Shown here: positions 1 through 10,348 of the stretch, one piece after another
How positions within the stretch are numbered: position 1 is the first letter of the stretch
Layout: each line of letters begins with the position of its first letter
Assembly (NCBI GenBank): GCA_029268045.1
Contig: JAJUHF010000003.1
Location: forward strand, 1 to 64,000
From: Anseongella ginsenosidimutans
Lineage (GTDB): Bacteria; Bacteroidota; Bacteroidia; Sphingobacteriales; Sphingobacteriaceae
Length of the DNA stretch: 64,000 bases
Direction of reading: 5' to 3'
Position numbers and translations under genes: made by a program
The notes under the pieces: model-generated
The model's database searches: none
What the model saw: only the letters and a program-made list of their open reading frames with translations
Told to the model about the DNA's origin: nothing

Positions 1-1
1 C

Positions 2-3000
2 CGTTTAAAGGACATCACCGACCTTTTTCTCGATACCGGCATCGGTTCGGATTCCTATTCGATCATCGAGCTCAAAATGATCGAGGAGATCCTGAACAAT
101 AAAGACAACTCCCGGCGGGCCCTTTTTGAAGAGGCCTCGGGGATTTCCAAATACAAAGTCCGCAAAAAGCAGACACTCAATAAGCTCAAAGACACCGAAG
201 CCGATCTGGCCCGGGTGGAGGACCTGCTTTTCGAGATCGAGAAGAATTTGAGGTCGCTTGAAAACCAGGCCAAAAAGACACAACGGTATTACCGGCTAAA
301 AGATCAGTACAAGGAAGTCAGCCTTGCCCTGGCTTCCTTCCGGATCCATGCCTTCCGCCAGTCCCTGGAAACTCTTCAGAAACAGGAACAGGAACAGCAG
401 GATGAAATGCTTCGGATCCAGACCGAAAGCCAGAAAATGGAAGCCTTGCTTCAGGAGGAAAAACGCCTGAGCCTGCAAAAGGAAAAGAATCTTGCCGTTC
501 AGCAAAAAGCGACCAACGAGCATCTCGCCTCCATCCGGCAGTATGAAAGCGAAAAGCAGCTCAAAAACCAGCAGCTGAAATTCCAGCAAGAAAAGGAATC
601 CCGCCTTTTGGCCGAACTCTCCAATGACAAACTGTGGATGGAACGCAGCCGGGAAAACATCGGGCAGTTGGAACAGGCCAAAGAGGCCGAAGCCGCCGTG
701 CTGCAGGAACTGGAAAAGCAACTGACTGAACTGAAAGCAAACCTGGAGGCCCTGCAAAAGCGACAAGGGCTTCATAAAGCCGAAGTGGAGGAAGCCGGGG
801 CGGAAGTGAAGCGCCTGCAGGAAGAAGCCTATCAGTTGGAAAAGGAAAAGGACATTTTGACCATCCAGATCCAGACCCTGGAACAGGAACTTCAGCGTAC
901 CACGCACGATGCCAGTGAAAAGGAGGACGAGCTGAAGGGTTTCAGTCAGTCCATCGAGCGGCTGGACAAACTCGTCCGTGAAAAGGAAAAGGCCCTGGAA
1001 GAGGCAGGTGAAGCGGAAGAGCAGCTGGCCAGCTCCCTGGCCCGGATCGAGGAAGCGATTGGCCAGGCGAAAGAAAAACTGGCTGCCTCAGGCCGACTCC
1101 GGGATGCAAAACAAAATGAATATCAGCTGACCAAAAGTCTGGTGGACAACCTGGAAGGGTATCCTGAATCCATCAAATTCCTGCGTAAATCCGCCGGCTG
1201 GGCCAAAAAAGCTCCCCTGTTTTCCGACATTCTGTTTTGCGGGGAAACCTACCGCATTGCCGTGGAGAATTTCCTGGAGCCTTACATGAACTACTACGTA
1301 GTGGAAAGCTACGCGGAGGCCATGCAGGCCATTTCCCTGCTCAGCGATGCCTCCCGCGGCCGGGCGAACTTTTTCGTCCTGGAAGCCTTCCGGAATTACA
1401 AAACGCTGCCACCCAAACCGATCGATGGACTTCTACCCGCGTTGGAGGTCATCGAAAGCGAATCCAAATACCAGCCGCTCTGCCATTACCTGCTGCAGGA
1501 TGTGTACCTGCTTCCCAAAGCGCAAGAGACGAATTTCAATCCGGAAAATTATCAGGTGACAGTATTGGGTGAATCGGGTAAATACTCCCGGGGCCGGTTC
1601 AGCGTTTCGGGCGGTTTTGTCGGCTTGTTTGAAGGGAAACGGATCGGGCGGGCCAGGAACCTGGAAGCACTGCAGAAAGAGATCCGGAAACTCGACGCGG
1701 AACTGGAGCGCCTGACTTCGGAGATCGCCGATCTGGAACAGCAAAGAAGCGAATTAAGGCAACGGACCAAAAAGGAGGAGATTGACACGCTGCGCGTCGA
1801 ACTGAACCGGTACTCGAACGAATTGCTGACCTTCCAGACCAAGGAAAACCAGTATCGGGAATTCATCGGAAACAGCGCCGTCCGCAAAGAAGACATCATT
1901 CAGAAACTCGGACAGTACCGTGATTCCCTTCAGACGCTCCAGCCCCGTCTGCTGGTATTGGAAGAGGAAAAGCTCCAGGCAGGAGGCAACCTGCTGCGCG
2001 TACAGGAAACCTACCGGGAAATCAGTGAACAGGTTTCCCTCGTTTCGGGTAACTACAATCAACAGAACATCCGTTACCATCAGCAAAAAAACAAGCTGGA
2101 CAGCCTGACAAAGGACTTGGAATACAAACTGGCCGATGTGAACCGTTACGGCGAACGGATCGAAAAAAACACCTCCGAACTGGAGGGAACGCGGACTAAG
2201 ATCGCCGAATTATTGAAAACAGAGGACGGGGCGGATGAAGTGCTGCAAGGCATGTATGCGCAGAAGGAGGAAATGGAAGCCGGACTCCGGGAAGCCGAAG
2301 AGCTTTATTATGCAAGCAAAGGAACCATCAGTGAACTGGAAGAACAGCTCACTGCGCTGCGCCGTCAGAAAGACCAGGTAGATTTCCTGGCCTCTGAACT
2401 GAAAGAGCGGAAAACCCAGCTTCGGATCGACCTCAATTCCCTTAAGGAACGGCTATCGGTCAATTTCAACATTGATATTGAAGACCTGCTTGAACAGGAA
2501 GAAGCGCCCCAGGGCGATGAAGAAGAACTCAGCGCAAAGGCGGAGAAGCTGAAAACCCAACTGGATAACTTCGGTGCGATCAATCCGATGGCAATGGAAG
2601 CTTTCGATGAAATGAATGAGCGTTTTCAATTCATTACCAAGGAGAAAAATGATTTGCTGGAAGCAAAGACTTCTCTTCTAAGCACCATCGGGGAGATTGA
2701 CGACACGGCAAGGACGCAGTTTCTGGCCGCTTTCACCCAGATCAAGGAGAATTTCCAGCGGGTATTCCGGTCGCTTTTCAATCCGGAAGACTCCTGCGAC
2801 CTGTTTCTGGTAAAACCCGATGAGCCGTTAGATTCCGATATTGAGATCATTGCCCGGCCGAAAGGGAAGAAGCCGCTATCGATCAATCAGTTGTCCGGGG
2901 GAGAAAAAACGCTCACCGCCACCGCCATTCTTTTCTCGCTGTACTTACTGAAACCGGCGCCGTTCTGTATTTTTGACGAAGTTGACGCACCCCTGGACGA

Positions 3001-3184
3001 CAACAACATCGACAAATTCAATAACATCATCCGGGAATTTTCGAAAGACTCCCAGTTTATAGTAGTAACCCATAACAAACGGACCATCGCCAGTACCGAC
3101 GTCATTTACGGCGTGACGATGGTGGAACAGGGGATTTCACGGGTGGTCCCGGTAGATCTGCGCGAGATGGAAGCGGCCGGCTGA
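2..3184 (+). CDS. smc: Chromosome segregation protein SMC (5' truncated by window edge)
   Basis: Open frame continues to the left edge (RLKDITDLFLDTGIGSDSYSIIE...); long coiled coils, hinge region (GYPESIKFL...), C-terminal LSGGEKTLTATAILFSLYLLKPAPFCIFDEVDAPLDD signature/Walker B. Confidence 0.97.
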   Translation, partial: RLKDITDLFLDTGIGSDSYSIIELKMIEEILNNKDNSRRALFEEASGISKYKVRKKQTLNKLKDTEADLARVEDLLFEIEKNLRSLENQAKKTQRYYRLKDQYKEVSLALASFRIHAFRQSLETLQKQEQEQQDEMLRIQTESQKMEALLQEEKRLSLQKEKNLAVQQKATNEHLASIRQYESEKQLKNQQLKFQQEKESRLLAELSNDKLWMERSRENIGQLEQAKEAEAAVLQELEKQLTELKANLEALQKRQGLHKAEVEEAGAEVKRLQEEAYQLEKEKDILTIQIQTLEQELQRTTHDASEKEDELKGFSQSIERLDKLVREKEKALEEAGEAEEQLASSLARIEEAIGQAKEKLAASGRLRDAKQNEYQLTKSLVDNLEGYPESIKFLRKSAGWAKKAPLFSDILFCGETYRIAVENFLEPYMNYYVVESYAEAMQAISLLSDASRGRANFFVLEAFRNYKTLPPKPIDGLLPALEVIESESKYQPLCHYLLQDVYLLPKAQETNFNPENYQVTVLGESGKYSRGRFSVSGGFVGLFEGKRIGRARNLEALQKEIRKLDAELERLTSEIADLEQQRSELRQRTKKEEIDTLRVELNRYSNELLTFQTKENQYREFIGNSAVRKEDIIQKLGQYRDSLQTLQPRLLVLEEEKLQAGGNLLRVQETYREISEQVSLVSGNYNQQNIRYHQQKNKLDSLTKDLEYKLADVNRYGERIEKNTSELEGTRTKIAELLKTEDGADEVLQGMYAQKEEMEAGLREAEELYYASKGTISELEEQLTALRRQKDQVDFLASELKERKTQLRIDLNSLKERLSVNFNIDIEDLLEQEEAPQGDEEELSAKAEKLKTQLDNFGAINPMAMEAFDEMNERFQFITKEKNDLLEAKTSLLSTIGEIDDTARTQFLAAFTQIKENFQRVFRSLFNPEDSCDLFLVKPDEPLDSDIEIIARPKGKKPLSINQLSGGEKTLTATAILFSLYLLKPAPFCIFDEVDAPLDDNNIDKFNNIIREFSKDSQFIVVTHNKRTIASTDVIYGVTMVEQGISRVVPVDLREMEAAG

Positions 3185-3215
3185 ACGGACTAAGCGCTTG
3201 AACCCGGTAACCGGA

Positions 3216-3881
3216 CTAACTGCCCGAAACGATCTTTCCGTCCTGCATAACCAGTTGCCGGTCTGCCATGGCAGCCAGCTCCACGTTGTGAGTCACGATC
3301 ACAAAAGTCTGGTCCAATTCGTCCCGCAGGTCGAAAAAAAGTTGATGCAGTTCACTGGAGTTTTTGGAATCGAGGTTACCGGAAGGCTCGTCCGTCAGCA
3401 CCAGGGCCGGATTATTCATCAGCGCGCGGGCAACGGCCACCCGTTGCTGCTCCCCGCCCGATAGCTCACCCGGTTTGTGATGCGCCCTGCCCCCCAGGCC
3501 CAGCATATCCAGCAGGCGTTTGCCTTCCTTCTCGGCTTCCGGAACCCTTTTTCCTGCGATGAAGGCCGGCATGCAGACATTCTCCAATGCCGTGAACTCC
3601 GGCAGCAGGTGATGGAACTGGAAGACAAAGCCGATATGGCGGTTGCGGAATGTACTGAGTTTCTTTTCCCCTAGCCGGCTCACGTCCATTCCGTTGATAC
3701 TCACCTGGCCCGCATCGGGCTTGTCCAGGGTGCCGATGATATGGAGCAAGGTGCTTTTCCCGGCTCCCGAGGCGCCCGTAATGGACACCACCTCTCCCTT
3801 CTTTACCTCCAGATCAATGCCTTTCAGGATGGCAAGGTCCCCGTAGGATTTGCGGATGGAATTGGCTTGGAGTAGAATCAT
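3216..3881 (-). CDS. lolD: ABC transporter ATP-binding protein, LolD-like
   Basis: [71 protein letters not shown]; internal ATG chosen over the longer ORF 3216..4334; ATGA overlap with the upstream SDR. Confidence 0.9.
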   Translation of the reverse strand: MILLQANSIRKSYGDLAILKGIDLEVKKGEVVSITGASGAGKSTLLHIIGTLDKPDAGQVSINGMDVSRLGEKKLSTFRNRHIGFVFQFHHLLPEFTALENVCMPAFIAGKRVPEAEKEGKRLLDMLGLGGRAHHKPGELSGGEQQRVAVARALMNNPALVLTDEPSGNLDSKNSSELHQLFFDLRDELDQTFVIVTHNVELAAMADRQLVMQDGKIVSGS

Positions 3882-4693
3882 TTTATCAAGGGATCTTTTT
3901 CTTTTGTGAAATGTTTGTAAACCAAGCGGTCGGTCAGTTTTGGAAAAAAACGGCTCATAAAAACCGTCAGACGCCCCTGACCGGTAATGATGAGGTCTCT
4001 CCGGCGCTGGCGGACTCCCCGCAGGATCAGGCCGGCTACTTCGTCGGCAGTCATCATGCGCCCTTCCTCCATTGAGGAACTTCCCTGCAGGGAACCGTCG
4101 GCAACCAGCGCCGTATTCCGGATATTGGAAGCGGTAAATCCGGGGCAGGCCACCATGACGTGCAGGCCCGTGTGGAGATGTTCTATCCGAAGCGACTCCA
4201 TAAACCCCTGCATGGCGAATTTGGAGGCGGAATAACCCGTACGGCCCGGCAGCCCTTTGTAGCCAGCGATGGAAGAAACCCCCACCACCGATCCGCGGCG
4301 GGCTACCAGCGACGGCAAGGCGTATTTGGTGCAATAAACCGCTCCCCAGAAGTTCACGTTCATCACCTGGTGCAATACCGCCAGGTCCAGGTCCTGAAAC
4401 AGGGCCCGCATGCTAATCCCCGCATTATTCACCAGCACATCAATTCCCCCGAAGGTGCTCCGGGCCTGTTCGACAAACAATCGGCAGTCTTCTTCCCGCG
4501 ATACATCCGTCTGTACGGCAACGGCCTGTATTCCGTGGGCTTTTTCCAATTGGTCTGCCAAGCCGCAGAGACGGACGTATTGACGAGCCCCCAGCACGAG
4601 GTTGGCCCCGGCTCCGGCGAAGCGCCTGGCACAGGCTTCCCCAATGCCGGATGACGCGCCGGTAATCAGCACGGTTTTTCCTTTTAGATCCAT
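3878..4693 (-). CDS. SDR family oxidoreductase
   Basis: [29 protein letters not shown] (TGxxxGIG), [11 protein letters not shown] catalytic motif; internal ATG at 4693. Confidence 0.93.
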   Translation of the reverse strand: MDLKGKTVLITGASSGIGEACARRFAGAGANLVLGARQYVRLCGLADQLEKAHGIQAVAVQTDVSREEDCRLFVEQARSTFGGIDVLVNNAGISMRALFQDLDLAVLHQVMNVNFWGAVYCTKYALPSLVARRGSVVGVSSIAGYKGLPGRTGYSASKFAMQGFMESLRIEHLHTGLHVMVACPGFTASNIRNTALVADGSLQGSSSMEEGRMMTADEVAGLILRGVRQRRRDLIITGQGRLTVFMSRFFPKLTDRLVYKHFTKEKDPLIK

Positions 4694-4697
4694 TTTC

Positions 4698-4705
4698 CAA
4701 AGATA
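4698..4705 (-). promoter_or_regulatory. Candidate -7 box (TATCTTTG) for the SDR-lolD operon
   Basis: Exact TAnnTTTG match on the minus strand, 4 nt before the SDR ATG. Confidence 0.5.
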
Positions 4706-4744
4706 ATTTTTTTGACCCGGTTTCCCGAAAACCGTATATTGATC

Positions 4745-6643
4745 ATGATTATGAACGGACGGAAACGTTTCCCGACCTTTGGACATGCCGGCGCGCTTCT
4801 CCTCTTATGGGGTATGCTGGTATCCGCCTCAGCCTACGGCGGGGCAACAGCATACGACTCCCTGGCCCTGGACAAGCCAGTGGACGTGACCTACCTGCAA
4901 AAGCATCTGCGGAAAGGCACCCCTCGTTTGGTACTGACCCCAGAATTGGAAACCCGCCTCCGGGATAAACTGGAAACTGATTCGGTCGTAAAGAACATGT
5001 ACCGGGCCATCCGCTTGAGTGCAGGAAAAATTCTTACGCAACCCCTGCTGGAGCGGATAATGACCGGCAGGCGGCTGCTTTCCGTCTCCCGTGAAATGCT
5101 TTACCGGATGAATATATTGGGTATGGTTTACCGGATGGAGGAAGACCCTGCGGTGCTGACCCGGATCGATGAAGAGCTGAATGCGGTATGTTCCTTCGCC
5201 GACTGGAACCCCTCCCATTACCTGGACGTGGCCGAAATGGCCCTGGCCGTTGCCCTGGCGGTGGACTGGACCGGACACGCCTTGCCGGATCAGACGGTTG
5301 CCCTGGCCAAGACAGCGCTCATTGAAAAGGGCATTTTACCAGGTTTTCAAGGCAATAACTGGTGGGTAAAGGCCAACAATAACTGGAATCAGGTATGCAA
5401 CGGGGGCATGATCGCGGCCTCCATCGCGATCGCTGAAACCGATCCCGAACTGGCGGCAAAAACAATTGCCCGTGCCCTGGATGGCATCCCGAATGCGCTA
5501 AATGCCTACGGGCCGGACGGAGTTTATCCCGAAGGATCTACCTATTGGAGCTACGGCACCGGGTTTTCCGTGCTGACCGCCTCCATGCTGGAAAGCGCCT
5601 TTGGCAACGACTTTGGCCTGGCAGCCTACCCTGCGTTTATGAAGAGTGCCGATTTTCGCCTCCTTAGTACCGCGCCCTCGGGATACTACTATAACTTTTT
5701 CGACTGCGGCGACCGCCGGGAAGTCAACGGAGACCTCATACTGGCCTGGTTTGCAGCCAAAACCGGCAACCCCATATATTATGAAACCGACCGCTTCCTG
5801 CAGGATCCCGGGGAAATGGAAAAGTTATCCCGCCATGCGGGTGCGGGTCTGGTATGGCTGGCCGAATTTGAGAAAAAGGAGGAAAAAGCATTGCCGATGG
5901 CCTGGAAAGGAAGGGGCGTCAACCCGGTAATTTTTTTTCGTTCCGATCCGGCCGATGCATCGGCCTATTACCTGGGCGCCAAAGGCGGGCGGGCCAGCAG
6001 TAACCACGGCAACATGGACGCGGGTTCCTTCGTATTTGAGCTGGATGGCGTCCGGTGGGTAATTGATCCCGGGAATCAGGCTTACCATGCGATTGAAAAA
6101 ACGGGCTTCGATCTCTGGAGCAGCTGTCAGGACTGTCCCCGTTGGACGCTGCTGACGAAAAACAATTTCGGGCACAGCACCCTCACGGTGAATAACGAGC
6201 TTCACCGGGCGGATGGCTTTGCGGAGCTGACCAGATTTGAAGACGGTCCGCAGCCCCGGGCCGAATTTGACCTTACGCCGGTGTTCGGAAACACCCTCGA
6301 TCACGCCGAAAGGCATTTCCTCAAAAACGACGACGCTTCTTTGCTAATTGAAGATAAGATTGAAATAAATAAGTCTACTAAGCTGGTAACCTGGCAATTA
6401 ATTACAAAAGCCGAGGTGACGATTCAGGAAAACAAGGCCTTGCTCAGCCAGGATGGAAAAAAACTCGAGGTGGAAAACCTGTCCCATCCGGATGTTCGGT
6501 TCGAGGTAATTTCCCTCGATCCTCCCCCGCTGGAACTGGACCGGAAGATCAGGAACCTGAAACGTCTCGAAATCCGATTTCCCGCTGAACGACTCCAGGG
6601 CGGATCCGGAACGATCCGCGTCCGGCTGCAGCGGGGCCGCTGA
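4745..6643 (+). CDS. Heparinase II/III-family (alginate lyase-like) polysaccharide lyase, secreted
   Basis: Signal-like N-terminus; SSNHGNMDAGSFVFELDGVRWVIDPGNQAYHAIE; WTLLTKNNFGHSTLTVNNELHR typical of the heparinase II/III C-terminal domain. Supplied ORF begins at TTG 4712; ATG 4745 or 4751 more likely. Confidence 0.85.
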   Translation: MIMNGRKRFPTFGHAGALLLLWGMLVSASAYGGATAYDSLALDKPVDVTYLQKHLRKGTPRLVLTPELETRLRDKLETDSVVKNMYRAIRLSAGKILTQPLLERIMTGRRLLSVSREMLYRMNILGMVYRMEEDPAVLTRIDEELNAVCSFADWNPSHYLDVAEMALAVALAVDWTGHALPDQTVALAKTALIEKGILPGFQGNNWWVKANNNWNQVCNGGMIAASIAIAETDPELAAKTIARALDGIPNALNAYGPDGVYPEGSTYWSYGTGFSVLTASMLESAFGNDFGLAAYPAFMKSADFRLLSTAPSGYYYNFFDCGDRREVNGDLILAWFAAKTGNPIYYETDRFLQDPGEMEKLSRHAGAGLVWLAEFEKKEEKALPMAWKGRGVNPVIFFRSDPADASAYYLGAKGGRASSNHGNMDAGSFVFELDGVRWVIDPGNQAYHAIEKTGFDLWSSCQDCPRWTLLTKNNFGHSTLTVNNELHRADGFAELTRFEDGPQPRAEFDLTPVFGNTLDHAERHFLKNDDASLLIEDKIEINKSTKLVTWQLITKAEVTIQENKALLSQDGKKLEVENLSHPDVRFEVISLDPPPLELDRKIRNLKRLEIRFPAERLQGGSGTIRVRLQRGR

Positions 6644-6651
6644 AATCCGGA

Positions 6652-7272
6652 TCAGCTGTTTTCTCCCTTATAGGGTACGCGGGTCAAAATGGAACGCCCC
6701 AGGGTGACTTCGTCGGCATATTCGATTTCCCCTCCAAAGGCGATTCCTCTTGCAATGCTCGAAAGCGCCACGGGAATTCCCTTCAACTTTTTGTAAAGAT
6801 AGAATACGGTCGTATCCCCCTCCATGGTAGCGCTCAGCGCCAGGATCAATTCGCGGGTTTCTTCCTTTCCGGCACGTTCCAGCAATTTCCCGATATTCAG
6901 ATCCGAGGGACCAATCCCGTCCATGGGCGAGATAAGGCCGCCTAGCACATGATACAGGCCATTGTACTGACGGGTATTTTCGATCGCCATTACATCGCGG
7001 CTGTCCTCCACCACGCAGATCAGGCTGCGGTCCCGCTTAGAGGCCGTGCAGATGCTGCACACGGGCTCGTCGGAAATATTCCCGCACTCCCGGCAGAAGT
7101 TCACCTCTCTCTTAAGCCGAAGCAGCGCGCCGGCAAACTTCTCCACCTCCGAATCCGTCCGGTTGAGCAGAAAAAGCACCATGCGCAGGGCCGTTTTTTC
7201 TCCTATTCCTGGCAGCCGGGCGAACTCCGCCACGGCATCTTCCAGCAACTTCGATGAAAAGTTCATATTCAT
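6652..7272 (-). CDS. recR: Recombination mediator protein RecR
   Basis: LARLPGIGEKTALRMVLFLL, four-Cys zinc finger CRECGNISDEPVCSIC, Toprim CVVEDSRDVMAIE. Confidence 0.97.
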   Translation of the reverse strand: MNMNFSSKLLEDAVAEFARLPGIGEKTALRMVLFLLNRTDSEVEKFAGALLRLKREVNFCRECGNISDEPVCSICTASKRDRSLICVVEDSRDVMAIENTRQYNGLYHVLGGLISPMDGIGPSDLNIGKLLERAGKEETRELILALSATMEGDTTVFYLYKKLKGIPVALSSIARGIAFGGEIEYADEVTLGRSILTRVPYKGENS

Positions 7273-7339
7273 GCAAAGAAACTGTTTTGATTTTTATTTG
7301 TGTGAAATTATTTTCATCTTACCCCTTAAATTGACCTGA

Positions 7340-8827
7340 ATGTCACCCTTTTTCATTATCTCATGCATCGTTGTCTACTTCGGGATTTTGCTTCTCATCG
7401 CCTGGATAACCGGCAGAAACGCGGATAATAACGCATACTTTCTTGGAAACAAAGCCTCGCCCTGGATAGCGGTCGCTTTCGGAATGCTTGCCGACTCGCT
7501 TTCGGGGGTAACTTATATTTCGGTGCCCGGCGCGGTGGGTTCAGCCCAGTTTTCCTACCTGCAGCTGGTCATGGGCTATGTCTTCGGGTATTTCCTTATC
7601 GGCGCAGTCCTGCTGCCCTTGTATTATAAAATGAACCTGACCTCGATTTACAGCTACCTTAAAACCCGTTTCGGGAGCTGGTCGCAGAAAACAGGCGCCT
7701 TTTTCTTCCTGCTGTCGAGGACCCTGGGAGCAGCCGCCCGGCTATACCTGACGGCAAGCGTCATTCAGCTGTTTGTATTCGACGCGTTGGGCGTACCGTT
7801 CTGGCTAGCGGTTACGATCATCATCGCGCTGATGCTGATTTATACGTACCGCGGTGGGATCAAAACGCTGGTATGGACCGACACCCTGCAGTCGGGCTTT
7901 TTGCTCCTGGCGGTGATTCTTTCGATTGTAGCCATCAGCAGGGAACTGGATCTGGGCTTTTTCGACCTAATCCGTACCGTGTCGGACAGCACCTATTCAA
8001 AAACCTTTTTCTGGGACCCCAAGCCGGAATCCTTTTTCTGGAAACAGTTCCTGGCCGGTGTGTTCATCGCGGTAGCCATGACCGGCTTGGATCAGAATAT
8101 GATGCAGAAAAGCCTAAGTTGTAAACGCCTGTGGGATGCGCAGAAAAACATCTACTCCTACAGCTTGGTCATGTTCATTGTCAATTTCTTCTTCCTTTGC
8201 CTGGGTGTGCTCCTGTATACGTACGCAGAACGGATGGGGATCGGGATACCCGGGGTAAGCGATAACCTCTTCCCCACCCTGGCATTGGAGCACCTGGGCA
8301 TCTTCGCGGGACTGGTATTTATTGTAGGCCTTACCGCGGCCACTTTTTCAAGCGCGGACTCCGTGTTGACTACCCTGACCACCTCGTTCTACATCGATTT
8401 CCTCAACATGCAGGAACGGGAGGATTACACCCAGAAGCAGAAAGTCCGGATCCGGAAACGCACGCACCTGGCCTTTGCCGTTATCCTGCTGCTTGTGATC
8501 CTGATTTTCCGGGCGGCCAACAACGACGCGATCATCAATACGGTTTTGCTGCTGGCTGGATATACCTACGGTCCCTTACTGGGACTTTTTGCATTCGGCT
8601 TGTTTGCAAAAAGGAAGGTCATCGATCGATTTGTTCCGCTGATATGTATCTTTGCCCCTTTGTTATGTTACCTGCTCAATGAAAATGCGACACGATGGCT
8701 GAACGGCTATGAAATCGGCAACGAGCTGATCCTGCTGAACGGACTTTTGACCTACATCGGGTTGCTGTTAATTTCAAAGCGGGAAAACAGGGTGAAGAAT
8801 AATACAATCGCAAAAGATTCGATATGA
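7340..8827 (+). CDS. Sodium:solute symporter (SSS family)
   Basis: Polytopic; GMLADSLSGVTYISVPGAVG, YRGGIKTLVWTDTLQ, LTAATFSSADSVLTTLTTSF. Confidence 0.93.
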   Translation: MSPFFIISCIVVYFGILLLIAWITGRNADNNAYFLGNKASPWIAVAFGMLADSLSGVTYISVPGAVGSAQFSYLQLVMGYVFGYFLIGAVLLPLYYKMNLTSIYSYLKTRFGSWSQKTGAFFFLLSRTLGAAARLYLTASVIQLFVFDALGVPFWLAVTIIIALMLIYTYRGGIKTLVWTDTLQSGFLLLAVILSIVAISRELDLGFFDLIRTVSDSTYSKTFFWDPKPESFFWKQFLAGVFIAVAMTGLDQNMMQKSLSCKRLWDAQKNIYSYSLVMFIVNFFFLCLGVLLYTYAERMGIGIPGVSDNLFPTLALEHLGIFAGLVFIVGLTAATFSSADSVLTTLTTSFYIDFLNMQEREDYTQKQKVRIRKRTHLAFAVILLLVILIFRAANNDAIINTVLLLAGYTYGPLLGLFAFGLFAKRKVIDRFVPLICIFAPLLCYLLNENATRWLNGYEIGNELILLNGLLTYIGLLLISKRENRVKNNTIAKDSI

Positions 8828-9546
8828 TCGACAACGGAAAGGAAAGCGAAGAGAAAATCAGGAAAGCATTCGAACAGAAGGACTGGCAGAGCATCAAGGT
8901 AAACGATTCCTGGCAGATATTCAAAGTGATGTCCGAGTTTGTGGAAGGATTCGAGACCATGGCCCGCATCGGCCCCTGTGTTTCGATCTTTGGCTCGGCA
9001 CGCACCAAGCCCGGCCATAAATACTACAAAATGGCAACCGAGATTGCCGCGGGACTTACCCGTAGGGGTTTCGGGATCATTACTGGCGGCGGCCCCGGGA
9101 TCATGGAAGCGGCCAACAAAGGCGCCCAGATGGAAGGCGGCAAATCGGTGGGTCTGAATATCCACCTCCCGCATGAGCAGGAATCCAATCCCTACATCGA
9201 CAAGGATAAGCTGATGAATTACGACTATTTCTTCGTCAGGAAGGTCATGTTCATCAAATATTCCCAGGGATTCATTGTGCTGCCCGGTGGCTTTGGAACC
9301 ATGGATGAGCTATTTGAAGCAATTACGCTCATTCAGACCCGGAAAATCGCCGAATTCCCCATTATTCTGGTGGGAAAATCATTCTGGAGCGGATTGATCG
9401 ACTGGCTTAGGGAAGAAGTGCTGACCCGCGAAAACAACGTGGGACCGGAAGACCTGGAGCTGTTCCGTCTGGTGGACACGGTGGACGAAGCGGTGGATCA
9501 CGTGGTGCGGTTCTACGAGAAGTATGTGATAAAACCCAACTTTTAA
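8824..9546 (+). CDS. LOG-family protein (TIGR00730-type nucleoside monophosphate phosphoribohydrolase)
   Basis: ITGGGPGIMEAANKGA and FIVLPGGFGTMDELFEAIT motifs; ATGA overlap with the symporter. Confidence 0.93.
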   Translation: MIDNGKESEEKIRKAFEQKDWQSIKVNDSWQIFKVMSEFVEGFETMARIGPCVSIFGSARTKPGHKYYKMATEIAAGLTRRGFGIITGGGPGIMEAANKGAQMEGGKSVGLNIHLPHEQESNPYIDKDKLMNYDYFFVRKVMFIKYSQGFIVLPGGFGTMDELFEAITLIQTRKIAEFPIILVGKSFWSGLIDWLREEVLTRENNVGPEDLELFRLVDTVDEAVDHVVRFYEKYVIKPNF

Positions 9547-9550
9547 TTGA

Positions 9551-10348
9551 ATGAGACGGTTTTTATTTCTGTACTTTGCTGTTACCCTTCTCTGCCCATT
9601 GCAAGCAGTTCATTCGCAGGAAATCTGCTCGGTGAGCCTGGGGGACTCGACTGTGCATTTGGCAATCCACGGATCCGCGGATGCGCCCGTTTATTTTTTA
9701 AACCTCCACGATAACGAAAACACATCCGTAGAGGCTGCCCTGGAGGTAATGAAGACCCTGCCGGGCCGCCTGGTGGAGATAAAGCACACCGGTGAGCGGC
9801 TGATCGCCTTTTCCGTTGGCAACCGCTCCTATCAATTCGATCCGAACCGCATGTTCACCCCGGAAGGACGACGGGCTACGCTAAACCGATATGGATCTTT
9901 CAGCCTGGCGGCGGAAAAAGCGGTGGCGGTGTTTGCCGATACGGTCCTGCAGGTTTACGGGATAGACCGGGCCGGCTGCATTGTAACCCTTCACAATAAC
10001 ACCAATAATGATTTTTCGGCCAAGTCGTATCTCCCCGGTGCCATTTATGAAAAGGAAGCCCGGAAAGTCTACATTGAACCGGGAACCGATACGGATGATT
10101 TCGTGGTGGTAACCCGGCGGCGGTTCTACCGTTATTTCAAACGTCACGGGATCAATGTGGTATTGCAGCATCCGGATCCGACCGATGACGGCTCCTTGTC
10201 GGTTTACGCCGAGCAGCTGGGCATTCCCTACATAAACATCGAAGCCGAAGATGGACATTTACAGGAGCAGATGCGGATGATACAGATCACCTATCAACTC
10301 TTGCAGCGCCCCCGGGGGATTTTTTCATGGCTGGCCGGCGGCAGGTAG
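9551..10348 (+). CDS. Secreted protein of unknown function, possible M14-like zinc hydrolase
   Basis: Signal peptide (MRRFLFLYFAVTLLCPLQAVHSQ); LHDNENT (HxxE), FDPNRMF (NR), LHNNTNN (H) ordered as in M14 peptidases. Confidence 0.6.
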   Translation: MRRFLFLYFAVTLLCPLQAVHSQEICSVSLGDSTVHLAIHGSADAPVYFLNLHDNENTSVEAALEVMKTLPGRLVEIKHTGERLIAFSVGNRSYQFDPNRMFTPEGRRATLNRYGSFSLAAEKAVAVFADTVLQVYGIDRAGCIVTLHNNTNNDFSAKSYLPGAIYEKEARKVYIEPGTDTDDFVVVTRRRFYRYFKRHGINVVLQHPDPTDDGSLSVYAEQLGIPYINIEAEDGHLQEQMRMIQITYQLLQRPRGIFSWLAGGR

